64,000 nt of DNA from Gymnopus androsaceus JB14 (lineage: Eukaryota > Basidiomycota > Agaricomycetes > Agaricales > Omphalotaceae), in assembly GCA_009733575.1 (NCBI GenBank), contig ML769411.1, positions 184,555 through 248,554 on the forward strand. Reading direction: 5' to 3'. Shown here one piece after another: positions 1 through 12,522 of this stretch (its first letter is position 1; each line of letters opens with the position of its first letter). A model generated the notes under the pieces. It had not been told where the DNA came from and ran no database searches. It saw only the letters and a program-made list of their open reading frames with translations. The position numbers and the translations under genes are program-made.

Positions 1-785
1 GAGAAAGCGAATAGTTCCTGGACAAGGCTGTAGATCTCGGGCGGAGGAATTAAGGAATCATTGGACAGGGAATCCTTAAATTTCCCAAAGGCTTCATGAT
101 AGATGGCAATAGGCGGGCCACTGTAGGTGTAATCAGGTCGACCGTTGTAGATAGGAAAATCTCGCTGTTGACATCTGAGTTGTGATACACTAGACGGAGC
201 CATGGCTTGCTGCCCTTGATAAACTGCTTGCATATAAGATTGCTCTTCTGCTGAAAAATTCAATTAGAAGATGTTTTCCATGCCTTGAGTACTGGTACAA
301 ACCAAAATGAAAACGCTTAGATTGTCTATCATCCACTGGTTCCTGCGATAAAGAACGTTTCGGCGCTGTGAATCCAAGTAAGCCCCCAGGGATAGAATAT
401 AACCCGACGAAAGAAACTGACGACGAGGAGGAGGCTTATAAGCCACGAAAACTTGGATAGCATCATTTATTGATGATAGCACCGTCGAAATGGTGTCAGT
501 GGGTTTGAGTTTCGTTTTCTTGCTTGCAATGACTCTTTCCTTACGATTGTCATAGGGATGGAGCTTCGTTGAGCATGCGAGCTGTGGATAATAGGTTTAA
601 CGATAAAAGATTCCACGCCTGTAGAAACTCACCTTCCAGAGCTCAATAGTATACCCCTCCAGTTTATAATTCTTAAGGATCTCGCTCCTCAGATCCTCGA
701 TAAATTGCTTTGGCGATAGTTCGTACAAGGCTAGATCGTCAAATTCGTCGATAAAGACCCAGATGGTGAACTGAGTCTCGGACAT
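1..785 (-). CDS. Crinkler-like protein, 5' part (runs off left edge)
   Basis: Three exons can be joined in frame: 785-633, 581-299, and 250 to the window edge. The introns (582-632 and 251-298) have GT..AG ends and are about 50 nt long. The N-terminus reads like the ubiquitin-like header of Crinkler (CRN) proteins: a beta-rich start, the segment GYTIELWKV in the place of the LFLAK-type motif, then KLKPTDTIS and IQVFVAYKPP, resembling the end of the header. Downstream, the segment FPIYNGRPDYTYSGPPIAIYH is of a kind I associate with Agaricomycete Crinkler-like proteins. CRN proteins are known from oomycetes and fungi as modular effector or conflict proteins. The C-terminal module that would define function lies outside the window. 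The gene is divergent from the gene at 1019 with about 230 bp between starts. The family call is from motif memory, so moderate confidence. Confidence 0.6.
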
Positions 786-1018
786 GGTGGCTGGTGGCAA
801 GTCGGTGGCAAGTGTTCTTTGTCTGAGTCGCCGCCAGAGTAGTTGCAGATATCATCGTTGACCAACGACTTTATAATAAACTGTGCAGCAGCTCTGCCTT
901 CAATTTTCAATGAAATGAGTCGCGATTTGGTACTATCCAGTCTCGATTCCGATTCTTAAACCCCTGTCTTAGATAAATACCCTCTTTTCTTTCAACTCTC
1001 ATCTTCTCGAGAATCGAG

Positions 1019-2490
1019 ATGGTGCCAAGCTCAAGTACTACCATCACCCAATTCGCTCGAGACTACGACGCCAACTCACCGCTACATAAACTCGCCTTCT
1101 CGGATACTGCTTATTATAATCTTTCAACCTGGTCCAAGGTCGACGTCAGAAAGTTTGATGTTTACTCAAAAGACAAACTCAAAAATGCGCTTCCAGAGCA
1201 AATTCCCACTCCCCTCTCTTTCCTCCTTGAAAAGGCATTCGACCTCCTACGTCGAGACGATGCATTACTCGTGCAATACTTCCCAGCCGCCACAGGCTAT
1301 CAGTACGATCAAGCCTACCTGGATGCACCGGACAGGGATTACACTCAGATTCTCGACTGTCTTCGAGACGCGTTTGAAGATATCAGGAGCAAACTTACTT
1401 GTATTATTGTAAAATCACCTTACACCGACGAAAGCAAGTATGCTTGGGTTCGTCAGCAGGACCAGCGGACCAATCCGACCATTTACTTCTCAGTTCGACC
1501 ATTCCAATTGTTTGAAGCTACGCGGACAACGCCAGAGGCAGAACATGTTTGCTTACAGATGGTTAATACCATCTTTCATCAATTGCAGCATATAATTCTT
1601 CGGTACCGAGTGAGTATGCTTTACATTGTTCGAGAACTCTGAACTAATGATGCGCTGTTTGCAGTGCCAGATTCCGGGTGTCACCGCTTCTAACATTGAC
1701 ATAACGCGAAAGATCATAAGAGCTTTCCAGATACTCACGCGCGCAAGGCACAAAGGTGAAGGTGGCGAGTATTTCGAGAAGTATGCCTATGGCGGTCTGG
1801 TTGGGTTGAATGAAGATAAATTTGGAGGTAGATGCTTTTTTATCTTTATTCTTTAGACTAATAGTATAATCATCATTGACTTAATGTTCCGCAGAAACTC
1901 ACCGGACGCGTCTGGAAGTTCGCAGTCCCATTAATCCAATCGATCCAAAGTCCCAGATTCGAATTATCATCATAGAGGATGAGGCCATACGAAAAATCTT
2001 AACGAAGTTATTCAACAGATCTATGCGGGAGTTTTCAACCTACTCTCACTTTCGCTTTTACAAGGTGGAACCAGAATTATCGTACACCAAGCTCCATAGC
2101 TGGAAGTACCGAAACATGTGCGATGCAGCAGAAAAGAATCTTCTGACCGTTTTCAACCACACCCTTCCGCCACTACCCACATTCGTTCCTCCAACCCCTA
2201 TTGTTGTACCGAAACGGAACTCAACCATTCAGTCTACCATCAGTAAACTTGTCACACCCAAACGGAATGCTCCCGCCATCTGGTCAATGAGCTCTGCAAC
2301 ACCACCCTCTCCTATAGTTGGCAGGTTCCGAGGGTTAACCTCGTCGTTTAGCTCTCGCAGCTTCCTAGTAATGAAAGCAAAGAAGTACGTCTATTTCCTA
2401 GTCCTGGTCTCACATCCATCCTAATGCAAATGTTTTGACAGACCTCAACCTATACAAATATTCCAGCGGGGGATGGGCCCCGAGTATTGA
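1019..2490 (+). CDS. Protein of unknown function; intact paralogue of the pseudogene at 60.3-61.5 kb
   Basis: Start ATG at 1019. Four exons join in frame: up to about 1611 (ends ..IILRYR), about 1665-1828, about 1895-2384, and 2442-2490. The last intron (2385-2441) has a perfect GTACGT donor, a CTAATG branch-like site and an AG acceptor; using it gives the ending ..QIFQRGMGPEY. The protein is about 400 residues with no signal peptide or membrane segment. Landmarks are SPLHKLAFSDTAYYNLS near the N-terminus, AEHVCLQMVNTIFHQLQHII in the middle, and FRFYKVEPELSY followed by a Pro/Ser-rich tail. The same landmarks recur, frame-broken, on the minus strand near 61 kb. I do not recognise a domain. 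Its head-to-head position with a Crinkler-like gene suggests, but does not show, a linked role. Confidence 0.75.
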
Positions 2491-3135
2491 CGGCGTCGAC
2501 GCGCGTACACGACTCGTGTAATGCGTATAGTGGGACTTGTTTGGGTACCTGTGTGTGATGTACGTGGCAGCTAGCTGAATGTCTGTGTTTCTCATGTTTT
2601 CGATTTCTCGTATTTCCGATTACAGTAATTCATCCTAAATACATCTGTAGTAACTTCAGCTGTACTTTCTAATGTCATGTTGACTGAGCAGCGTTGTAAA
2701 TCATTTATACATACTTCGACTTGACAAGCTGACACTGTACAAAACGTTTTATGGACTTTGACGCAGACTTTGATACGACTCGGAGTAGCGAAATAACTCT
2801 TTAATTAAGGAAGGAGAGGAGAGATACTCTGAGATAGCATATGTAGGTAACTAAGATGATGACAAGCGATGATAAGAAGTGAGTGAGTGAGCAGTTGAGC
2901 TAAAGGTATACGACCAGCCAAGTGAAGAGCAGATAGAAGGAATGAACGTACAATACTTTTCAAGTGAGATACTTTTTGTTTGCGTCAAGAGAGAAATCGA
3001 GAAATCGAGAAACGAGGAAAAACCGGGTCAAAAATAATAAGTCCGTGGTATCATTGCTGGATGTAGATAGAGATAGTCCGTTCAAATATAAGTATGTATG
3101 CAAAAAAAGGAAAACAGAAAACAGAACACTTGAGC
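2491..3135. other. Convergent intergenic region, duplicated at about 59.0-59.7 kb
   Basis: No coding ORF is supported. This is the 3' space between the convergent genes at 1019 and 3136. It contains short purine-rich repeats such as the repeated GAGAAATCGA near 2994-3010. Read on the minus strand, it matches decayed sequence at about 58.98-59.26 kb and again at about 59.50-59.70 kb. Confidence 0.7.
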
Positions 3136-6100
3136 TTAAGCAGCAGGCGTTGCAGGCCTCGACGAACTCCCTGCCCCACCCACACCAGCCCCAGCCGCAC
3201 CCGCATCATTCAAATTCCCCAAATTCCCCGGTCTAGCAAGAGGTGATCCCTTTCTCACAGGCGAACTACTCCCCCGACTACCTGGTAATAATCCCGCCCC
3301 CAACCCCAGCCCTGACATGGACCCTGAACCGGTATCGTTCGGATTCAGATTCATCGGAGAAGGCGTACCGTTGTTGGGTGAGAATCGGGGGTCGAATTGA
3401 GATTGAGGGGATTGGGATTGAGGAGGCATTCCCATTCCCATTCCACTCATCATAGGGTTCATACCCATTCCACCCATTCCCATCATCCCACCCCCCCATA
3501 CTCATCATCGACATCCTCGGATCGTACCCACCTCCAGCTCCGCCTGTCATCATTGGATTCATCGAACCCGCACCCGGAGCCCCTACACCACCTGGACTTC
3601 CCCCGCCTCCACCTCCCTCCCCTCCAACCTGACTCCCACTCACCGAAAACGCCATCATAGCCTGTTGGTACGCCTGCTGCGCCGCCTGTTGCGCAAACTG
3701 TGCTGCCACGGGATTGTACCCTCCCTGCATCTGCATCTGCGAGCCGGTCATATTGGGCATCATACCTGGGTATCCTGCTCCTCCTCCCGTCATATTAGGC
3801 ATCATCGGGTTCATGCCTCCCATACCGGTCATCATAGGATTCATGCCCATACCCATCCCCGTCATCATAGGATTCATACCCATCATCATCGGGTTCATCA
3901 TCATAGGATTCATCCCTGGGAACCCTCCATACATCGACATCGGGTTCCCTCCTTGCTGCATCCCCTCCATCTGCGCCCTCTGCTGCTCATCCCACCTCCT
4001 CTGCCTTTCCTCCGCAACCCTCCTTTCCCTCTCCCTCTCCGTCAACGCAGCCCCCATCCCCCCTCCCTCTTCCTCTCTCTCTCATGCGCCGTGATAGCCC
4101 CAAGCAACCCCGTTTGAGGAGGCGGAGGTTTATTCGGCACGTTTATTAACGACGCACCGCTTTCCCTCGCTAGGGCTTCTTGTCGTTTGGCACTTCGATC
4201 GGAGCGGTCTGCGAGGCCGGCGGAGAGGAGGCCTTGGGGCGTGAAGGCTTTGGTCATTTGGGAGGGTTCGAGTTGGACGAAGGGGTCGTTGGGATTGGGT
4301 GTGGGTGGGATGGCTCCTGGGGTGTGGTTGGGGTCGAGGACTTGACTCCACATGCTTTGACGGGGGCCAGTAGTACCGCCGCCGGGGGTGCCTCCTGTAC
4401 GGAGGTGGTGTTGGGGTTGGGCTTGTGGCTGGTCGTCAAAGTAGGTGCTACGAGCACCCTGAGAGAATTGCTCAGGTGTTGGACGCTGTGGCATTGGCAT
4501 CGGGTAATCGTCTTCCGCTGTTGTTGACAAATAGCATTAGCAACTCGTCAATATACTAAAAGTAACGACTCACCCATTCTCCCCGGAATCTGAGGTAACG
4601 TTCTCGGGGGCCTCAAATGGGACTGCTGCTGCCCTCCACCCATACCTCCACCAGAATCACCACTACTACTAGCCGCAGGTCCCCTCGGCTCAGCATCCGA
4701 ATCCACATCTCCCTCATCTTCCTCCTCTTCCTCCTCTTCATCTTCCTCCTCATCTTCCTCATCACTACTCTCACCCCACGCATTACTATTCGGGTTCGGC
4801 ACTGCACGCATTTTTCGCGTTTTTGTTTTTGCACCAGGACTAGCATCCGAACCCCTACCAGCACTAACTGGGCTAGAGCCCACAGCAGCACGCGCACCAG
4901 GTCTACTAGCAGCCGCAGCCTGAGCAGCTTGTTGAGCTTGAGCTTTGGCTTTACGTTCTGCGGCATGTTTGGAGGGGGCGAAGGAAGATTTGTATGGAGG
5001 CGTGGACGTGGGCGCGCCTACACCTGAACCGGCGTTGGTAGTGGATGTATGTGCAGCGTATGGATCCAACTCGGTTTCGGTTTCGGTTTGGTCTCCGAGT
5101 CCGAGTCCGGGTCCGGGTTGCACATTATTCGTGGCATTCGAACGTAAATTCAAAGGCTGCACCGACCTAGACCCAGACGTAGGCTCCTCCTTCCCGTCAT
5201 CGTTAACATCTAAATACGAAAGAACAGCAAGGACATCCGAGTCGTCTCCTGCGTTGAGGTCGTCGTGTGTGTGCGTATTCGACATAGCTGTGTTCTTTGT
5301 GGTTGTCGCCGGAGTAGTGTTCGCAGCTGGTGTCGTTGGCGTAGTGGTAGGAGGTGAAGTAGATGTAGACGTGGTAGAGTAATTCGAAGAAGACGTGTAA
5401 TTAGAGAATTGTCTTTGTTGCTGCTGTGGTCGGCCGTTCTCTGCTTGCTCTGATTCTTCTTCTTCCTCTTCTTCTTCCTCTTCTGCTTTTTCCTCCACGG
5501 GATTATACAACGACAATCTCAAGCTCTGCTGGGATTGTGGCTGAGGTTGAGTTTGCTGTTGCGAGTTATACGTAGCCGGCTGTTGCTGCTGGGGCTGTTG
5601 AGCGGTCACTGAAGCCAACGCAGAAGAAGAAAAGTTATTATTAGCGGAAGAAGAATCTCGCGTGGCACCCATAGGCATCACGTGTCGTTGTGGCGCACGT
5701 GCGCCGGATGGTTTCCGGCCGAGAGCACCGAGTCCGCGCGGTACTGTAGCGATAATTGGTGAACCCGAGGCGGAGATGGGGAAGCAGTTTGGAGTATTGG
5801 GGACCCTTGAGGAGAGGCCTTCGCATTCACATTCGCCCATGTAGCTGCTTGCAGCGGATTCACCTCCGGCGTAGGAGTAGGAATAGACGGACCCCGACTG
5901 GTAACATCTTGATATCGATTTCGGAGGTCGGGGGATTCATCGTCGTCGTCCTCTTCATCATCTTCCCCTCCTTGTCCTTTTCTTTGTCCCTGTCGCGAGG
6001 CTTCATCCAAATCCCCATCCGAATCCCCATCCCCATCCAGCTCCCGTATCGTAGTAGGAATCCTTCTCGAACTCCCGCTCCCAGTACCGTCCCCAACACC

Positions 6101-9049
6101 GAAACTGGAACCAAGACCAAGACCCAGCTGGGACCACGATGGACTCGACGCTCCACCATATCCTGGTTGTCCGTGTCCATCAACAGACCCCGCAGGGGAA
6201 TATGGGGACGTTAATACCGACGCTTTGTCTGCGAAACTTTGCACGGACGCTCGATCCCTATCCCTAAACTGAGTAGAAGCCTGCCCCTGACCCTGCAACT
6301 GGGCAAAGCCCTGCGGAGGTGTCTGCTGCTGCCCCTGCTCATACGGAGACGTCAACACGGACGACATCGATGGAGAGCCTGGTGGCGGTGGGGAGCGAGT
6401 AGTGCTACTAGTCGGAGTCGACGCCGACATCGTCGAGGACCTCGTCGGAGGGGTGTTGGTGCTGGTGTTGAAATTCGTAGAAAAAGAATCAACAGTCCCA
6501 CTCCTCGACGGAGGCAACGCCGTATTCACAGCATTGGCGAAACTGAACCCAGTACCACTGTCGAATGATGACTTCCCTCCCCCTCCCGCACTCAAGTCAC
6601 CTCGTCTCCTCAAACTCCCACTCAACGACACTCTATCTTTCTCCGGTACCTTCGGGGACGCACTTCCATTCTGCATCTCTCTCTCCTCTGGAACAGGCGA
6701 AACCGACACACCTCCTACCCCACTCAAAGTCCCTCCACCCGTAAAGTTAGTCACCGTCGTCTGCATAGTATACACCGAACTCCGTTCCGTTATCGGTGTT
6801 AACAAAGCCCTTTCCCTATCCATCTCCCTACCCATATCCTCCCTATCTCTATCTCTATCCTCCTCATCCCTATTGGAATCAAAAGACAACGGAGGAAGTT
6901 GAAACTGCGGTCCTGAGGGTATCCGAGATGCCGGAGCGATATCCCCTCCTCCCGCTCCAACAGTAGGCGACCTCGGACCTCCTGCATTTGAGCCAGGTCC
7001 TGCAGGCAAAGTAGGCATAGAATTCGGGGCAGGGTTAGGCCCCCCCAAACGCATCCTCTCCCCCAAAATCCCAATCAACGCACTCCTAACACTCGATGTT
7101 CTATCGTCCCTAGGGTCCAGAGTTTCCGCGAGTTCGCGGTCGAGGAAGAGGAGCTGCAAGGCGACGCGTGTCAGTAAGTAAGTAAGACTAGAAACCAGAT
7201 ACGGAATACGTACATCTTTATGCGGACCAACAGGATACGCAAACATCAAACCCTGGGGTTCTCTTGGATCCCATGTCCAGGCTTGAGGACGGCCATAGAG
7301 GTTGAATGCGTCGTGGAGGGCTGTAACAGGAATAACATAACATTAGCATTCGCATCGTATTAGTATATTGTTGCACCCACCTATAATCCACTTCAACATC
7401 TCCGCCGCGGGACTCAGTCCCGCTCCCCCCGTCGAATTCGGTGCACTCGCTTGACTCTGACTGGTCGCACCGCCCTGTTCCACCTGCGGCATAACCAACA
7501 CCCACCCCTCCCTCCTCCTCATAGATCCCGCGCCCTCCTCATCCCCAAAACACCCCTCAATCTTAAACAACGTAGACCTCGATATGAGTTCCGGTCTCTC
7601 AGGATAAACAGCGAATACTTGGGATATTATGGGGAGGGTTAGGAGTGGGTTTGTGTTGGATGCGTTTTTGCGGTTTAGGCGAAGCTTGGAGGAGGCTGTA
7701 GGGGCTCCGGAGGAAGGGTAGAGGCCTTGCGGAGGGGAGGTGTAGAAGGATACCATAGGTCCGGAGGGGGGTTCCACTATGGATGAGGGTTGGCCATGGC
7801 CATTCCCAGCACCGAAAAACGAGGATATGCGTTTCTTTTTCTGTGCGGGGTCCTTGGATAGCGACGGGGTATTCGACTGAACTCGGCCTAGTTCATCCGT
7901 CCCCGCCCCGGTCCCCGTCGCCCCTTTCACAACCATCCAAACCAACTTCCACTCTGTCTGACTCGCAATCCTAATCCTCACCCACCCCTCGAGTCTATTC
8001 CTTATCAGAGTCGTTGGTATGTCTCTAGCTGTACAACCATAAGTAGATAATGATATAAATGAAGACTGCACCCACCGCTCAACGTAATCCTAATCAAATG
8101 CGCCGTGTAAATCTCCTCCAACCTACTCTTCTCCCACGCACTCAACCTCAACGCACTCGCCCAACTAATCAGACTCTTGGTATCGGGACACGCAAACAAC
8201 AACAGATTACACCCCGCCGTATTCAGCGTCAACACATTCGTATACTTTTTCTCTTCCACCCCTTTCCCTGGATCACCTGGAATCGTCACGCTCCCCAAAA
8301 CCTGCACAAACGCATCTGTCATGTTAATATAACTCGGAGGCACCTCGGTCCCCTTCTTCTCTGCCTCCCTGAATAGCATCCATATCCCATGTGGAGAGTG
8401 TGGTTCCGCCCAGCTGAGCCCAAATGGATACCCATCCCTCGTCTTTGGTGGGTTTGTGGCCCGAGGGATCGCGCTCGATACGTCGGATGAGGGGGCCTGA
8501 AAAGTAGATTTTGTGGGCGTGGGAGACGGTGAGGGAGACGATGGAGCGGATTTCGGGATGTAGCGGGGCTGGGGCGGTGGGTGCTGGGGCGAGGGGAGCG
8601 GTGGGAGGAGGCGCTGGGGCAGGCGCGGACTGTGGTTGTGGTCTTGGCTGATCCATGGACGGTGCTCGTTGCATGGGTAAGTCCCCCGCCTGAGGCTGAC
8701 TCTGCTGCCCCTGCGATTTATCCTTCCCACGAAACGAAAAAAATGACGACGCCCTCGAATGACCTGCTCCCCCAGTCCCAGTCCCAGGCCGTGCATGCAC
8801 TACCTGCTCACTGTTAGACGGCGCAATTGGCATCTCCTCTCCGTTGCTGCTAGTAAAATTATGCCTCGGAGTCGACGCTCGAATCTCTTGTAGTTTCGTT
8901 GGAGAGATGAAACTCTGTCGACGGGAATCCCACTTTGGGCTTGGGCTTGGACTGGGATGGTCAGGGTTGACGTTGGGGTTTTGGTTAGGTCCCGACGACT
9001 CGTTCATCACACAATGGAATCGAATGGCTGTGTTCAACATGTGCGCCAT
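3136..9049 (-). CDS. CAF120/SKG3-like PH-domain protein
   Basis: A multi-exon gene whose conserved part lies in the first third. The N-terminus (start at 9049, or the in-frame Met at 9007) is Pro/Ser-rich. It is followed by a PH-like module with ..GWVSIWAQLGGTTLSTWD, ..YTNVLTLNTAGCNLLLFAC and ..LEEIYTAHLIRITLSG. A second conserved block has DIPTTLIRNRLEGWVRIRI and WKLVWMVV. This is the arrangement of the Skg3/Caf120 PH family; yeast Caf120 is linked to the CCR4-NOT complex. The second half is low complexity: Ser/Pro stretches, an acidic run (about 5460-5490), poly-Gln, a block ending PRGLGALGRKPSG, and Met/Gly-rich repeats (GMNPMM) to the stop near 3136. Three apparent frame breaks occur, near 5790, 4070 (GA repeat) and 3491-3497 (run of seven G), so the exact C-terminus is uncertain. 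Its tail was copied to 58.7-59.0 kb. Confidence 0.75.
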
Positions 9050-9495
9050 CTTTATTGAAAGCGCCCGTGATAGACGCCGCCGCCCACCCGTCCCGTCGTT
9101 ACGTGCGTTGCGTTATACGTTGATCACCCTGTCCATCACCGCTGGAACCGGTATTCAGACCTCAGCTCCGCTTCAGTCTGTAGAATTTACATCTAGTCCG
9201 AAGTTCGAACTGTCGTACCCAAATAACATGTCCTACATAGCAATATATATAGTACACGCGCTTAAACCTGCCGCGCGAAAGCTGGGTTCGACTCCCGCCA
9301 GGGAGTCTTCCTGTTGTCTTTTACCGTGCACACTGCACGTCGGTGTTAATGGCACTGTGAATTTATTTTTATTTTTATTTATGATTTAAGAACTTGCAAA
9401 TAATTGCACTGTGCATGCATGTATAGGTTGACTTCTTCCAGTGTTCACTCAAAACCAAATTAAAGTAAGTATTTATAATAATTTCACTGCACATA
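9050..9495. other. Intergenic region with a tRNA-like/hairpin fragment
   Basis: No gene is supported. At about 9286-9309 there is a GGTTCGACTCCC stretch resembling a pol III B box, but it sits in a perfect 7-bp hairpin (GACTCCC/GGGAGTC) and no upstream D arm could be built. This space lies between the start of the CAF120-like gene and the pogo element. Confidence 0.5.
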
Positions 9496-9520
9496 CAGTC
9501 ATTCATGGGTCCTTTGACCA
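9496..9520. repeat. Left terminal inverted repeat of the pogo element
   Basis: Starts CAGTCATTCATGGG and ends CTTTGACCA. It pairs with 12496-12520 with two mismatches and is preceded by TA. Confidence 0.93.
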
Positions 9521-9784
9521 ACCAAATATTCTTAAGCCTCGGAACTAGTCATTTCTCAATAAAATTTAAATTTAACTAGATGGGCATGAAGCTATCAACT
9601 ATGAGAAAAATACCCTCTCTATAGGAAAGCATTTTGGCCTCCATCCTATAATGCCAGAAGTTAATCAGCGTGAAAACCTGTTATCAGGTAACTTTGAGTC
9701 CTTTGAACAGCATCACATCAGAATGTGATTTCCTTATATAGCTTATCTGACTTGATTGATTATGGCGTCTACTAGCAGTGTCAA

Positions 9785-12122
9785 CTAAAGTTCATTGTTG
9801 TCTTCCCCATCATTGTCACCATCACCGTCACCGTCAAGATCCTCTTCATCTTCACTATCATCATCATCTGCCTCTGCTCTCTCCTTCCCTTTACCCCGAA
9901 TGTAATCAGCCTGTTTTGGTTTCGGAGTAGTTTTGTGCAACGGAGGATCACCTTTGGTTGTTGTAGGTTTACCAGGCTTGGTCCAGTGTGCACGACGATG
10001 CTCATACTTTGCGTTGTCTCTTTCAGCCTCCCACTTTTTCACAGCCTTCTGGTATGTCTGCAATATCATTTCATTCTTCTCCTTTCGCACTCGCTCATGT
10101 GCCTTCCAATCATCTACAGCATTCTTGTATGATTCCCATCCCGCCTTCTTCTTGGTTGCTGCTGCGGCCTCTGCCTTTTTCCATTCGGTATGCTCCTTCA
10201 CCACATCGTAAACCTCATCTCCACTCAGCAACTTCGCCCTTCCATCCATATTTAACTTTCCTGATTTCTTCAATGAAGCCTTCTCCTCCCGATACTCCAA
10301 CTGCCCCCTAACCCTTCCTGTGTACATTTCATGGAGAACAGACTGTGCTTGAAGCCCAGTCATTGTTTCCTTTTGTAAGTTGTAATACTTGTCGCTCTCT
10401 CTCAGCGCAGCTTGTAATTGCCTCTCCTGTTCTGTTTTAGGTTCCTGCGCAAGAAGCTCAACGTAACACTTCTTTCGAGGTGAAATGTACACTGTGGAGA
10501 GCTTGGGAAGTTGTGATGTGGATTGTATGGGGGAATCCGAGATGAGAAAGGCTGCTGATGTCGATGAAAGGGATACACGAGAGCGTGTTGGAGTACACGG
10601 CTGTGTTTCATCTGAAGGACCTGGCATTGGTGAGTCTTGGTCTAGTTCATCTGCCTTTCGCTTGTTTGACTGTTGGTGATATAACAGCGAAACAACCTTG
10701 CGCGCAGGACTTGTCAAACCCAATGGCATCAGTTGCCTCAACGACATTGATGTCTCGAGACTAGGTGTCATGACCTCCTCAGATATCACGTCTGGGTTAT
10801 ATGGAACGATTCCTGTTTTCGCAAATGCCGACTTGATATTTGTGGAAGTGAATGCTCGGACATGAGCCCTTGAATAAACCAACAGAAAATTGGTCTTTGT
10901 GACCTATTTCCCGCTTCTCTCGAAGGTGTCTCGCTTGTCGCTCCAAGCGCGCTTCAAAGGGCTGAAGATAACAACATCAAGACCTTGGTAGATGTGCGTA
11001 GAGTGTGACGGATAGCACAGGATATGGATATTGTTCTCGCGTGCATATTCAAGAAAGCCGAGGGTGTAGTGGGAGTTATGGCCATCGACAAGGAGTAAGC
11101 GATGCTGTCCATCTGCTTTCGCACATGTCTGCTTGTCAAAGTCTTGGATCCAAGCAACACCAATCTCGCTGTCAGTGTAACCTTTCTTCTGGTATCCCAT
11201 TCTGTTGTGAATTAACTATTTGTCATTACTAGAGCATTGATAACACATACTGGGCATCGAGAGGATTATTCTGAACCCACTTTATCTGGAATCCCTCTCC
11301 TTTAAAGATCACAGCAGGTGCAATGTTCGTACCATCAGCACATATTGTTGGCAGCACTGTGATGTTCTCCCAATTTCCCTCTCGGCTCTGGTGCTGCACA
11401 GACTTCCCCTTCCTCCCCACAATATTTTCCTTAGACCCTACACCACTCTGGATGCCAGTCTCATCCCCGCCATACACAAGTTCATCAGGGATATTGTACT
11501 CCTCCCGGCAATCCTTCAAGATCTTGAAAAATTCCTCCTTGGTGGTAGGATTTACTGCTCGGCCTTGTTTGGAGTCCATAGGACACGACCAGTACCGCCC
11601 AAGTCGGTCATAGTGTTTTGTGATAAATTGTGTGGACCATCCTTTCCCAAGACCCTTCTCCGGCGCCAAGTGTCCAAGTTGCTTTCGAAGGATATGCTCA
11701 GCATGCTCTCGGAGTCGTCAAGGGCTAAGAGGAAATCCCCAATCTGCCAGCTCAATGGCAAAGTCAACGATCTTCTTCTGTTTGGCCTCCGTGAGTGCAT
11801 GCTTCCCAGCATTGAACTCTGACATTGTCCTCCGACCTGGTGCATGGTTGGCAAGAGTTATATGGTGTAGCCTAACTCGGCTCCCTGTTTGTACGAAGTG
11901 CCCATCTGAAATCTCTCTGCACACCACTCTCAGACTCTTCGCTTTGGGACCATCTGCTGCTTCCGTGGCATTCTCTTCCAGGTACAACTTTGTTGCAGCT
12001 GCTTTCAGCTCATCCTTTTCTTTTGTTTCAAGCTGTTTTTTTGAGAAGCTGGGATTTCGCATGGCCAGGCATGGTATGCGCTCAGGATGAACGTCTTGGA
12101 CCCTGGAGCTCTTGTTGCGCAT
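9785..12122 (-). pseudogene. Pogo-type DDE transposase with two nonsense codons
   Basis: The coding frame runs from the Met at 12122 through a helix-turn-helix/CENP-B-like N-terminal part, and is then interrupted by an in-frame TGA at about 11718-11720. It continues in the same frame with ..RLREHAEHILRKQLGHL. The DDE core is clear: GGDETGIQSG (first Asp), LLLVDGHNSHYT (second Asp) and YPSHSTHIYQGLDVVIF (third Asp). A short intron (GTATGTG..ACAG, roughly 11201-11246) joins ..NPLDAQ to MGYQKKGYTD. A second in-frame stop, TAG at 10904-10906, precedes the conserved ..YSRAHVRAFTSTNIKSAF segment. The tail is a charged coiled-coil-like stretch ending in an Asp/Glu-rich terminus. Both stops lie in otherwise readable frame, so the copy seems young but non-autonomous unless stops are read through. 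Confidence 0.88.
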
Positions 12123-12495
12123 TGATGTGGCCTAATGGGGTTTGCTCGGCGCCTATCAGCGTGATGTGACCTGCTTTTTCCTCCTCGTTCGACTTTGCTC
12201 TCGTTCTTGCTTATTTTCATATTTCAAAAAAATCTAAATCATACAATGTGTGTATCTGAAGTGTTTATTGTAGCAAATAAAATTTTCTGCTTGAATTGCC
12301 AACAATATCCATGCTACAACTCATTTTCAATCTTTATACATGCTTTGAGCACAGTATTAGTGTAATTCTTCTACATTAACCTTTGGACGTGTTGAACATT
12401 GATAAGTACACATAAATCATTTATAAGTATCAAAAGTCCGAGGGCAAAATCAGTCAAAATGAGGTCTTCCGGGCTGTTTGGTCAAAGGACTCACA

Positions 12496-12520
12496 TGGTC
12501 AAAGGTCCCGTGAATGACTG
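12496..12520. repeat. Right terminal inverted repeat of the pogo element
   Basis: Reverse complement starts CAGTCATTCACGGG and ends CTTTGACCA. It pairs with 9496-9520 and is followed by TA at 12521-12522. Confidence 0.93.
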
Positions 12521-12522
12521 TA

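Larger units (their letters stand above)
9496..12520 (-). mobile_element. Pogo/Fot1-type DNA transposon, full length, inactivated
   Basis: The element is bounded by 25-bp terminal inverted repeats (9496-9520 and 12496-12520) that agree at 23 of 25 positions. Both ends are flanked by a TA dinucleotide (9494-9495 and 12521-12522), the target duplication expected for the Tc1/mariner-pogo superfamily. Total length is about 3.0 kb. It carries one minus-strand transposase gene of the DDE_1 type. The right end also contains a second partial GGTCAAAGGAC motif just inside the repeat, at about 12479-12490. Confidence 0.93.

Noticed and set aside
4617..5382. Several plus-strand ORFs over the CAF120-like gene
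   Set aside because: They are antisense readings of Glu-rich, Gln-rich and Ser-rich codons and have no start context or splice structure.
9270..9320. Possible tRNA gene
   Set aside because: Only a B-box-like stretch and a hairpin are present; no acceptor stem or D arm could be paired.
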